Shown here one piece after another: positions 50,601 to 62,600 of a DNA stretch of 64,000 bases. A program made the position numbers and the translations under genes. How positions within the stretch are numbered: position 1 is the first letter of the stretch; every line of letters starts with the position of its first letter. The stretch spans positions 6,557,618 through 6,621,617 of the forward strand of contig CM055101.1 of the NCBI GenBank assembly GCA_029204225.1. The letters run 5' to 3'. The notes below the pieces were generated by a model. It searched no databases. It saw only the letters and a list, made by a program, of their open reading frames with translations, and was not told where the DNA came from. Source of the DNA: Diphasiastrum complanatum. Lineage: Eukaryota; Streptophyta; Lycopodiopsida; Lycopodiales; Lycopodiaceae.

Positions 50601-53600
50601 GCCACAGTTTCATATAAGAAGACCATCCCTCATGAGATCCAATTTTGTATTGTCATCTGTTATGTTCACATCAAACAATGTAAAATCCAATTTTTAAGTC
50701 TGCATGAACGTGCCTTTGCAATGTAAAATCCGATTTTTAAATCTGCATGAATGGAGATTTTTGCTCTGGCATGCTCGGATGCATTGCAAATCCCATAGAA
50801 TCAGAGCGTCTATATAAGTTTAAAGCAACCTATTTAAGAAAAGGTTGTCTGTCTGCTATTCCACCCATTTTCTCTGTTGCACAAGATTTCAAACCATAGT
50901 TGTTGGATAACTGTTGTCTTGTCGCTTAACTTTCCCAGCCACCTTCATGCCATCATGTGTATGACTTCTTGTTGGCAAGAAGAGAAAGGTTGAGAAACAC
51001 TTTCATTGCCAAAAAGCTTCAGTTGTCCAAACAGTTCAAAGTACACAACATGCGTCCCCCCCGGCCCCCTATTGTAAAGCTGACTCAGGTGCACCTAGCG
51101 TGCCCTGTAAGACTCTAAGGGGTGACACTCCCTAAGGTCCCAGAGCAAGTTAGAACGTCAAGGACTGAGCCTCCGACCTGTGGTGAGCCAGTCAAGTAGT
51201 CACAAGTCATGAGCTAGCTCTGGAGCTCGAGTCATGGCCTAGTCAGGAAGCAAGTTGATTCTGCCACCGGAACGGCTCCCGGGACCCATGTCCGGGAGCC
51301 AGACTGCCAGGCTTAATCAGCAAAGTAAAAACTAAGTCCCAAAAAGCGTGCTTTACCAGAAAGCACTATGTTTCAGAACAGAGGGGGTGCGCCGAATCAC
51401 AGCAGAACTATAGGGGGAGTCCGGCAGACAGAAACTTGGGCAGCTCAACCAGCGCCAGGAATCCAGTCGCCAGGTCTCAGCTCCCTCTACCAGCACGAGC
51501 CAGGCACAATGCCAAGCACGTGTTGGTGGCCCCGAGACCGGTCAGTCTATGTATGAATGTAACCTCTTCCAAATCTAATAAAGTTGATCCTTGGGGATGA
51601 TTACCGTTTCGGTTTCGCCTCCGGGACTGGTCCAAGTGGAAGGACCCTTACTACAACCTTTTTGCGTCGCTGGCGCCTAAGGGTCCCTGTCATCGACATG
51701 GGGCTTGCCGCTATGCCAATCGGTCAGTTTGGCGACCACTATGCCTTGGGTTTCATGTGTGGCTTGTCTTTACCTTTGGTTACCTTTTGGGGACGGATTC
51801 TAAGTTGGCTTTCGGGTTGGTTGGGATTCCAGTTTTCTTAAGTCTGAATGGTTAAGCTTGTTACGTTTCTGAGTTGGCTTTTACGTAAGTGCATGATGGA
51901 TGAATGTTAGACTTAAGCGCGTGTTGGGGAAACCGCTCAAGTCCCAGCACCCTTTGAGGCGCCGGCGCAACACCCCCCCTTAGCCACCTTATTTTGAAGA
52001 AAATTGTTGGAGAGAGATGAAAAGGCTGAGTATCAGACATACAAGGTTGGTGCAAAGTTGCTTGTTGGGGTGCAGATTTTTACTGTTGATTAGGAAGCTG
52101 GTCCTTTCTGTATCAAGATACAATCCATGCTACACAAAAAAGGAGGTGATTTCGTGCTGAGGCAGCAACCTGTCAATCGGCAGTAGGCCATGGCATAAAA
52201 ATCTGTTGCTACAGTGCAGCTGACAAATCAACTGGTCTTTCAAGGAAGAATTATCATCGATGATTGCTTACAATCCATCACCCTGTGATTTATCTATTTA
52301 AGTCATTGTTGGAGCATCAGTGTAGCCAGTGTATTTAGAGGGACTCGCTCAAAATCTAGCCTCCCTCAACTACATCAGCTTAGGGTATCCAAGCAATCTA
52401 TGCTAAATGCACATTTCAAATCTGATCTAAATTTTGATTTAAATCTACTTGTTGCAAATCTGGTTGTAATTGTACGATATCCCATTGTCAATATGACAAT
52501 GGAGTGAGGTATCAAGTAGTAGATCAAGGATCGATATATAGTCATTCTGCAGATGAAATGTGACTTTACTTCAATGGATCCTCTTCAAAACAAAAGTCAG
52601 CGTCTAGAGCATAAGCAATTGACAATATCTTGGGTTTCAAAGTATGCAAAAAAAACTATTTAATGGATTTGTGGTAATGATGTTAGTGGTTGACAACAGT
52701 CACATGACGACAAAGAAAAAGGTCTGCATAGGTTGGGAAAGAAAGTTCAATAGCCTCTCTTTTAGGAACATTGGCACGAAGGAGACAAGCAATTTCTCTT
52801 TTCCACTTTTTGAGTCTTTCGCCAACATTTTTGCTATCAAACCTACAATCGCCCTTCCTTATTAGCTCTTCACTATTTTTTTGACCCTAATATGCCTTCT
52901 AATACATATCTTTTTGGAGCCTCTTTCAATCCCTTTTTTTTTGATACTTCATTATTCTAGACCATCATATATACTGACTATTCTAGACAACTTTCTTGGA
53001 TCCTCAATGTGGACGTAATTTTGGATACAATATGAAACCTAAGGTTATAAGTGACGAGTAAGAGCTTCCAAATCTTCGAGGGTCCCTAAGATTGAGCTAC
53101 AGGCTTAGCACAGGAGACATAGCTACCACACTTGGTCTTTGGATTCTATAGACACTCAATTGAGAATTAAATAGAAGAGAGGGGAAATTTAGCAGTTACA
53201 TAGAACAAATAAGTTCTCCTAACCCACTATGCATTATTGTGGAACTGATCGTAATAAAACTTGAGTAGGATATGATACATGGAAAATCCATCCCATGTGA
53301 ACTACTTGATTCTACCATCAAATAATGTCTTTAGTGCTACTTATATTGTAGATGGGCTCCTCCAAGAATATTGCCTCCTAGAAGTTCCAATCATCAAGTG
53401 TCAGAATACCAAATTCAAGTAAATATCACAATAGGTAAATCGTCTCTAACCATTGCATATCTATATAACTTTTCAAAACAAAATAGCTAAGCCATATTAG
53501 CTAATAGAAACCATGACTTTGAATTGACTTCATTTGGCTAAATTGGGGCCCAAAACCATGGTAATTAATCATGACCATTATCACCTCAGGATCTCTAAAC

Positions 53601-56600
53601 CTCAATTCACATTTGCACTCATAATTCTAAGATTCCCATCAAAGGGTAAGTGTGTTTTATCGATGTAGATTTATTCATTTTCATAGTGCCCTGATCTTGT
53701 TGTGCCCTTTGCCTTGATATTACTTATGAACCACATCACTTTTTTTTCATCCCTTTGCCCTTTATCTAGATCCGGTTGACTTTATCGTTGGTATTAATGA
53801 AGAAGACCTTAACCTTGAAGTTGATGTAGATTTGGAAAACAATTCTAAGAGTATACAAACAATTAGACTTGACCTAATCCCTAGAGCGACCTCCTTGCCC
53901 TTGTTCTTGATTGTGCATCGTTTGCTCTCACCCTCGACTATCAACCCCCAATTGACACTTCAACTAAGCTGGAAGGAGATAACTTGCAATTTCGTGCACT
54001 TACAAGATCTCTATCTTGTTTCCTAATCATGTTCACTTAGATTGGCAAAAGATCAATGTTGTCCACTTAAATATCTTGCATGAATACCATGTAGCTGAAT
54101 CATAGCTATTTCTTTCTAAAAATAGCTGAAATTGAGCTTGCCATCCCTAGTTATTGCATGCACTTTGGTATATCTCCAAATCCTTCAAAATCGATTCAGA
54201 AGATAGTCCTTTAATATTGTTGCTCTATCATGCAACTACAAAATAAGCTTGAATTCACCAAATTTGATATTGGCCCTTGTTTCCATCCAAAGAGATTCGT
54301 CTAGACACTATTAGGGAATAAATACACCTCCATGCAATTGAAGAACTTTGAAATGCATGTATCTCGCAATGAAAGGCTTGCTTGAAATAGCTCTTGAAAA
54401 AGCAATTTTCTTGATTTTCTCATACAATGTGAATTACAATGACTTTAGCTTCTCCGCTATCATTCTGACTATCTACGAATCAAGCTAGTTTACTTTTTGT
54501 CTTCAAAATTAAACCTGTAATGCATGCAATCCAAGAAAAGCAAGCCTTTTGACTTGTGTTCTTGCTTTTGACGTCGATAGCCTTAATAGCTTTTGAATTT
54601 GTCAAGGAGTAAGCCTCCGATGTGCCAAGTGTTGAATTATAAAGCATATTTTACCCCTAATGGCTACTTAAACTTAGTTAATGGAAGTTGTACAATTGTA
54701 ATGGGGGTTAATCTCTCAAAAGTACTTTGTACCTCCCTTTTGGAACTTAACTAAGTTTAGTGCAAGTGGGCTCAAGTGGCCAAGGAGCTCAAGCTCATGG
54801 TGATACCTCATACTTTCCCATGCATGTGGGAGCTTCCTCATAGGGGGTTGGGTGGCTCCACACTCGTCTTTCTCTAAGAATCCATTTGAGTTGCTTTTGG
54901 ATTCATGGTGTGAGGAGTCCTATGTTTTCCTCCAAGCTTTGAGGGCTAGTTTATCTTGTTCTCAGTTTTCTATAGTAATTAAGACATCAAATAGCTAGGC
55001 CTTGAAATTTGTCGTGATATCAGATCAAGTAGTCCCTATCATCCTATGAGAGGAGTTGTTTAGGTCAGATTCTAGTGGATTTTTTGGATCTTCACCAAGC
55101 ACTTGTAGGATGGTGCCTTTTTTGGGTAGGGATTTAATCAGGGACATACATCACAGCAATGGACTTAGGCAAAAATTCTAAGATTATATGCAAAGGTTCT
55201 AGAAGCTTTTTGGAGTAGCCCTTGTAGGAGGGTGCACTTTCTTCATAGATTCAAGTGCCAAGTGGATCTTATGCATTGGCACAATGTGGCGTGACCAAAG
55301 ACAAAAGTTGTTGGGTATTCATCAAGTGGCATAAACCCTTGATAGGGACAAAACCCTTGTTTTTTGAGTACTTTCAAATTTACTTTTGTTTTGCTTTAAG
55401 TGAAAGTATGACTAGTCTCAATGAAAGTCTCTTGAGTGAATCAACTAGGCTATGGTACAAATTACTTGGAAGTTAAAGATGCAATAGGTTCTTATGGATA
55501 AATCAAAAGAGGGCAAAAACACACAAGGTAGTCGACCTTACTGTCAATCATTGTGCAAAAGGTAGTCGACCATTTTGTCAATCACTGCACACATCTGTAT
55601 TGCTAAAGGACCAGATGAGGCCTTGATGTATGTAATCTTAGGATGGTTTTAGGTGACTCTATTAGTAAGCACATTACTAAGGTCAAGGACCTCATTGGTG
55701 AGACTTTTAGTGATAGGAATGCTATCTTTGTAATCTTGAATAGCTTGCCTAATGTTTTTCAAGAATATGTCATCTCACTCTTAGCCAGGTAAACTCCTTT
55801 CATTTGAGGTGTTATGTGGTTTCGTTATTTAGAAGGAAATGAGGAGGTATGATATTTTTTGAGAGGAAGGTTTTTTCGAAACATGCCTTAGGTTCTAAGG
55901 GAAACCTGTTTGCCAAGGGCAAGAGGAAAGGCAAGGATAAGTCCAGGAATCCCCAACAGAACTTGGAGCAGCAAATTTCCAAGTTACAAGTATTAGATTG
56001 TTCAATCAACAATTTTCATTGACGTCAAAGTGGAAGGGCAATTGGAACTTCTGCCATAAGTATGGACACTTCGCGTTTGAGTGTTGTAACAAGTAGAGTG
56101 ATGAGAAAAAAGCCAAGAAGTAATAGGGTTACTATGTTGAGGGATTTGTAGGAGAGGATGAGGACAATGGCCAATTTGATTTCTTTATATTTTGTTGGCA
56201 TCCCAGCTAACAGTTGGTGGGTGGTACATGAATTCAAGAGCCTCAAAGCATGACTCTTGATAGGGATTGGTTCAATACCTTTGAAGAGTTGGATGATGTA
56301 CAACACGTGTGCTTAGGCGACAATACCAACTTTGAGTCAAGGTGTCGTTTTGGTTAAGCTATCAATAATCATCGGGTGAGGTCAAAGTAATCAAGATTAG
56401 GTTGGTGCTATTCCCAAGAAAACCATGCTGGTGGACTTTGTAGTGTTAACGGGTAACATGTAGATTATTACGTGATTAATCGATAGCGAAATTCGAATCC
56501 TGACACGGAATTTCGAACTTCCAACTCTTGAGTCTTGTTACCTAATAGTACCTTGTCACCTATGGTTTAGGGTTCTTGATCCATTTGCTGCCTGCAGTTT

Positions 56601-59600
56601 TGGCCCTGATCTATTTGATATCATCTGTGACATTAGCTAGTAACTACCAACTTTCATACATGACTAGAAAGATTGATCATTGTTACTCGTCACTCAAAAC
56701 ATTAATGTCACACCATACATATTACAATGTGCAATGTACATGGTTACTTACTAGTAAAAAATGGTTCAAACCGGGCCGATTCAAACTGGAGGTTCGAACT
56801 ACGATTCTTTGAACGAACCGTGGTTTGACACAACTATCTAAGGAGGATGTTAGATGCTAAGTCAACTAATTGCATGTCCATAGGTTGCATCAAGGAGGAG
56901 AAGGCCTACATCCTCTATGATCTTAGAAGCATGAAAGATAGATATCTTTACTCCAGATTTGATCTGTGTTAAAATCCATTCACCTCTTGTCGAGTAGTGT
57001 GAAAACAAGGAACTAGCGAGTTCTTTTTGCTCCTTAATTTTAGAGAGGAGGTTGTTAGCCAAAAACCTCGTGAGTCACTAGAGCGAGAGCAAGATCAGTT
57101 GACTTTTGATGACTCAAGGAAGTGCAACACAAAATTACCACCATGGGACACTTGGTCTCCATCTTCTTTACGAACTAAGAAATTGCCAAGGTGGTACTGG
57201 GGCAAATATTTGAGTAATAACGAGGGGTAAGGTCTCAGAGTCAGTTAGCCTCATGAGAGGCAAAAACCAACTTTGCACTTGTTAGAAATAAATGACTATG
57301 GTAAAGTTAATCCATAGGTTACTTTGACCCGAAAGGTCGAGATTTGTGTAACCCATGGGTATTTAGTTATTTAGGCCATCTTAAGTTTGTCTTAAGTTCA
57401 GTTGGACCCAATTTTAGTCATGGGGTTTGTTGGCATTTGGCCACATCCAGGTAGAGTACTTAGATGCTCATTGTGTATTCCAGATTTTACATTTGCTAAG
57501 CATTGCTCTCCATTTTTCCTGCTTGCATGTTCTGCTTTCTCTCTCTCCTTGAGGGCGCCTATCCTCCTCCCTTGTTTGTCTTGTGGAGATTGTTTGATAG
57601 TTAGATCATGGTGCCTTGGCTCTAGTTTTCCTACATGGTGTCAGAGCAACCGGATCAGCAACAAGCTTGTATGTTGGTGCCCTACCAAAAGAGGAGCTAC
57701 TCTACTTTGTGATCTGAAAATTCAGCATCCTGCTGATTTTTCCAAGTGGATTAGCTTTTTGTCTCTTTTCAGGTTGAAGGAGGGCGCCCATCATGGATCT
57801 TGGAGGAGCAATTTTTGGCGCCCAAAAATCAGCATCTCAAATCTGATTTTTTTGTAGCCAGTTTTCAGCAAGTCTTGTTATGAGGAGGGCACCCAAAAAT
57901 CTGCTTCTAATTTGGGTTTTGGAACCTTCTTACTTTGCTGATTTGTCAGGTTTGCAGTTGTGGAGGAGGGCGCCCAAAATACAGCAAACCCTATTTTGGG
58001 TTAGGGCAAATTTGTGGCTGGAAAATTGCAGATTTTCAGCAAGCAGTAAGGCGCTTTCAACAGCCCTATTGAAGTGTGTGTTGATCACACTATTTGGCTT
58101 CCTAATTGGGTTTCGGTGTAGGCTTCAATCGAAGCTAACCTAACTTTTAAGTAGCTGGTTTTTTTGTGCAGAAAAACAGCCATCTATCCATTATCTTTTG
58201 GGCACTCTGGTTGCAGATTGGTAGATATCTTGTGCTCTTATTTTCAGCCCTTCGCTGCAAATTTTTGAGTAGATTTGGCTTTGGAAAGGCTCTCTTTCCT
58301 ATCTACTACAAGCTGAAATTCTGTTGGAGGTAATGGCTAAAGAATCAGAAGCTATCTGTTCTTTGTTTAGTGAAGATCGGTTGGATGGCACAAACTACTC
58401 CTTGTGGAGGAGTTACATGATGAAGAATCCTCTCATAGCAAAAGGGCTATGGGATTTGGTCATTGGTGATGAGGAAAGGCCTCCTTCTTTGGCTCCTACT
58501 ACACCTCGTGGATCATCATCATCATTATCTTCTACATCTTCGGAAGAACAAAAGAAGTGGGATAGAAGGGATGCACAAGCACATTTTATGGTTGCTCTTG
58601 CTGTGAAAAGATCTATCTTACCTCATATCAGATCTTGTAAGACATCTAAAAGTGCGTGGGAAACACCTAATACGATGTATAGGGTCAAAAATCCAGCAAG
58701 AGTGGTGTATCTCCGAAATCAACTTTCTATGTTGAAGATGCAAGAAGGGGATCCAGTGACCAATCACTTGATGAAGATCAAGGATCTTCGTGAGGAGCTT
58801 CTCAATATTGATGAGATAATTGAGGATGCTCAATTTGTTTCCATTACTCTCAACTCATTACCTTCTTGTTATCTGCCACTTGTTTCATCTTTGAGTATCT
58901 CTCTTAGGGGACATCAACTCTCCTTAGATGAACTTGTTGGGCTGCTTCTTCAAGAGGAGCAAACGAGGCAAAACTTTGCGGGTGACACTAAACAAGATCA
59001 AGCTTTCTTCACGAAAGGCAAGGGCAAGGGCAAAAGTCAAAAGGAAAGGGGAAGCCTCCTTCCAAGGATGAGCAAATGCCCATTGGAGGTCAAAATGTCA
59101 ACACTCAAAAGAAGAAAGGGCAGTGCCATTATTGCAAGAAGTATGGGCACTTCATCAAGGATTGTAAGAAGAAGCTTGCGAAAGGGGAGAGTAAAGGAAT
59201 TGATACTGGTGCTTCACTTGCTACTTTGGAGCAAGAGCTTGAGGCTAGTGATGATCTGTTCAACCAAGACTATGCTCTTGTGTCTAATATTGCTTTTACT
59301 ATTACTTCTACATCTATGAGGAATTCATGTTCTGTTTTGCAAGTTGCTGATTTTCAGCCCATTGAATGGGTGATTGATAGTGGTGCTACTCGTCATATGA
59401 CTTTTTGCAAAGAAGCATTCACTAAATTAGTGAAAGTGCAAAATGGAAGCAAAATACAATGTGCAGATAATGCATCTTATCCTATTCATGGAATTGGAAT
59501 TGTAACCTTCATTCTGCCTAATGGTGAAGAAAAGTACATCAAGAATGTGCTCTATGTTCCGGGAATCAAGAAGAGTCTTCTTTCGGTTGCAACTATGTTG

Positions 59601-62600
59601 AAGCAAGGACTAGTTGTTGAGTTCAAAGAAGATAAGTGTCTTGTCAAGGATCCTAAAAGATCTGTCTTGATTATTGTTTCGGGAACAATGCATGATGGCT
59701 TATTCATGATGGATACGTATGAGTGACAAATTTCCTCTACATGTCTTGTTGCTTCTACATCACAATCATTGGAGTTGGTTAAATTGTGGCATGCAAGGTT
59801 TGTGGTATCTCAACTTTGCAAGTTTGAAGAAGCTGAAGACATTTAATATGGTAGAAGACATCCTACTATTGAGCAGCCGGAAGGGCATGTATGCGAGGGG
59901 TGCATACCTGGAAAGTTTTAAAGGAAACCTTTTCCAATTGATGGAACTATAAGGGTTCTCGATAAATTTGATTTGGTTCATGGCGATGTTTGTGGTCCAA
60001 TGAGGACCGAATCCATTGGAAAGTGCATCTATTTTGTGACTTTTATTGATGACTTTTCTCGTTTACATGGATCTATCCTATGAATTCTAAATCAGAAGTT
60101 TTTCAACACTTCAAAGATTTTCTAGCAATGGTGGAAAATCAGTTTGGGCATTCTTTGAAGACCCTACGCACCAATCGAGGAGAGGAATACATTAAGAGTA
60201 CGTTCGGTGCATTTTTTCGAGAGAAGGAAATTTTACATCAAATGACAACTCCTTATACGCCTCAACAAAATGGTGTTGTCGAGCGAAAGAATCGCACACT
60301 TATGGAGATGGCTCATTGCATGCTCAAAGCAAAGGGGTTGCCTCACAAGTTTTGGGCTGAAGCAATTCTAATGGCGACATACATAAGCAATCCTAGTCCT
60401 ATTAAAGCATTGAAAGTATTAACTCTTTATGAAGTTTGGTATGGGAAGAAGCCCACGATCTCTCACTTTCGCATTTTTGGTTGTATGGCTTATGCTTTTA
60501 TTCCGGATAAACTTCGTACAAAGCTTCAGGATGGAGGAGTTAAATGCATTTTTGTTGGCTACAGTAGTGAAAGCAAAGGCAATAGCTGTTCAATTTGCGC
60601 ACTAACAAGATTATTGTTAGTCGTGATGTGCATTTTGATGAAACGAATTCATTAGATGTGGCCCCAACTCATATCTTGATGAGGGACAGCCCACATAGTG
60701 TGAATGTTGAAAATTTTCTAGATTTGGTACCATCTATTTCTGGAGATAAGGGGCAGCAATCAACTAGTTTCGAACTGCCCATGTTGGAGTGTCACAAGCC
60801 GTGACACCTTTCGAAAGCATGAAAGAGAAGGTATGGCAAGATGCCATGTAGGAGTATGACTCCATCGTTCAAAATGAGACATGGGAGCTCGTGGATCTGC
60901 TAGAAGGCAAAGCAACCAATAGTTTGCAAGTGGGTTAATAAATCTGAGTTCTAGGTTGATGGAACTAGCGAGAAGCATAAGGCAAGTCAGGTCGCTAAAG
61001 GGTTTGCTTAGTAAGAAAGGTTGGAATATGATGAGATGTTTGCTCCTTTGGCGAAAATGACATCTATTAGGACCATGTTGGCCTTAGTAGCGTACTTTGG
61101 ATGGGACATGGAGTAGGTGAATGTCAAGGGTGCGTGTTGCATTAAATGAAACTCTGTTTTGGAATGGTCTGTTCAAAATGGATCTTTAGTGAATGAAATG
61201 GGATCAAAAAAAGAACACCTATTTTCTTTGCCAAGGTTTTATGATTCTACCTCTTTGTTTTATAATAACGCCCTTGTTTTTGGGTGAGGTTGTTCGTGAG
61301 GGTCGGGATGAGATCAATCATAGATTCAAATCTAGAATGCGCTTGAAACTTGAAAGTTGAGGGAAAGAGAGTGTGAGGGAGAGAGAACACGGAAGTTAGT
61401 GTAGCGTTAGTTTGAAGAATAGTGCCATAATAGAAGGCTAGAAATATGAAACCAACCCCCATCCCCCCCCCCGCACCAACCCTCAAAACCATCTTGCTGA
61501 TTCTTTCCTGAGGTTGTCGATTTTTCCCTGTTTCAAACCATCAATGTATGTACTATGTAGTATGGATCATGACAATAGGTATTAGCTGGAACTTGGGGGG
61601 TTTTGACTCTCAAGTTAGGATTTAAGATTTATCTTTGATTAATTTGAATCTGTATTGCTTAAAGACTAAAAACTTATAATTCACGTTTGCCTAAAGACTA
61701 AGAAAGTGCTTTTTCTTGTCATTATAGAGGGCTAGAAATGCCTAAAGAAAACCCTAAAACTGTTTTGCCAATTTTTTTCTGAATCAACCATCAATGTATG
61801 TATCATGTAGTATGGATCATAATAAAAGGTATTAGATGGGACTCAGGAGTTGAAAGTTTCGATCCTGAAGTCAAGATTCAAGATTGATCATTGATTAATT
61901 ACAACCTACATTGCCTAAAAACATATTACCCCATAACAGGTCTTTTCCCCATATCGGGAAGCTTTTCTCTGGTGTGTTTTCCCATGACTTTTACCAAACC
62001 TTTTTCCTGGGGAGTGTCCCTAGTTAGGGAAACGTAGTGTTGGGGATAATGTGTTTGCCCATGGAAAAGAGTGGCATGTTTCCCTGTAACTATGGTCCAA
62101 ATAGATAGCTAACCCAACCAAAAAAATATTCTGATGAAACAAATATGCAAAATGCTCCCTTGAAAGCTGGTTAATCGTAGAAATAACAACAACACGTAAA
62201 TCAACATTTTGAGGATGATGATTATTGGCTCTCCCACAGTAAAGGTTAAAGAAATTTCTTGCTACTTTCATGTAGGAATCGGTCAACGTTGTCTCTTAGC
62301 AAGCTGGACCAAAATGACTATACTTGTTCAGAAAGCAAATAACTCCTGAAGCCAACCTTAATGTGCAGCCAACAAAATCAAGCTTAATATGATGATATTC
62401 CTATGAAACCCATAGTTACTATCACCAAGGGATGAATGGAATTCAAGAACATTTGAAGCTTGATTGGAAGAATTGATGGAACACAAAATGGCTCATTCTT
62501 CCTTATCTGAAAGAGAGCAAGATCATATGACCTGAAATTGCTGGCATACCAGTTTTTGTCCATTCCTTCTTGTATTTTAGAATTACAAGAAATGGACAAA

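Larger units (their letters stand above)
57280..61150 (+). mobile_element. Truncated Copia with 5' LTR, gag, protease, integrase and start of RT
   Basis: The 5' LTR is 57280-57635 (starts TGTTAGAAATAAATG, ends CTACA; 356 bp), followed at once by the primer-binding site TGGTGTCAGAGC. Internal coding runs to about 61140, where the RT stops after [20 protein letters not shown] and DMEQ-like sequence. No 3' LTR is found downstream, so the element is 3'-truncated. Confidence 0.85.
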
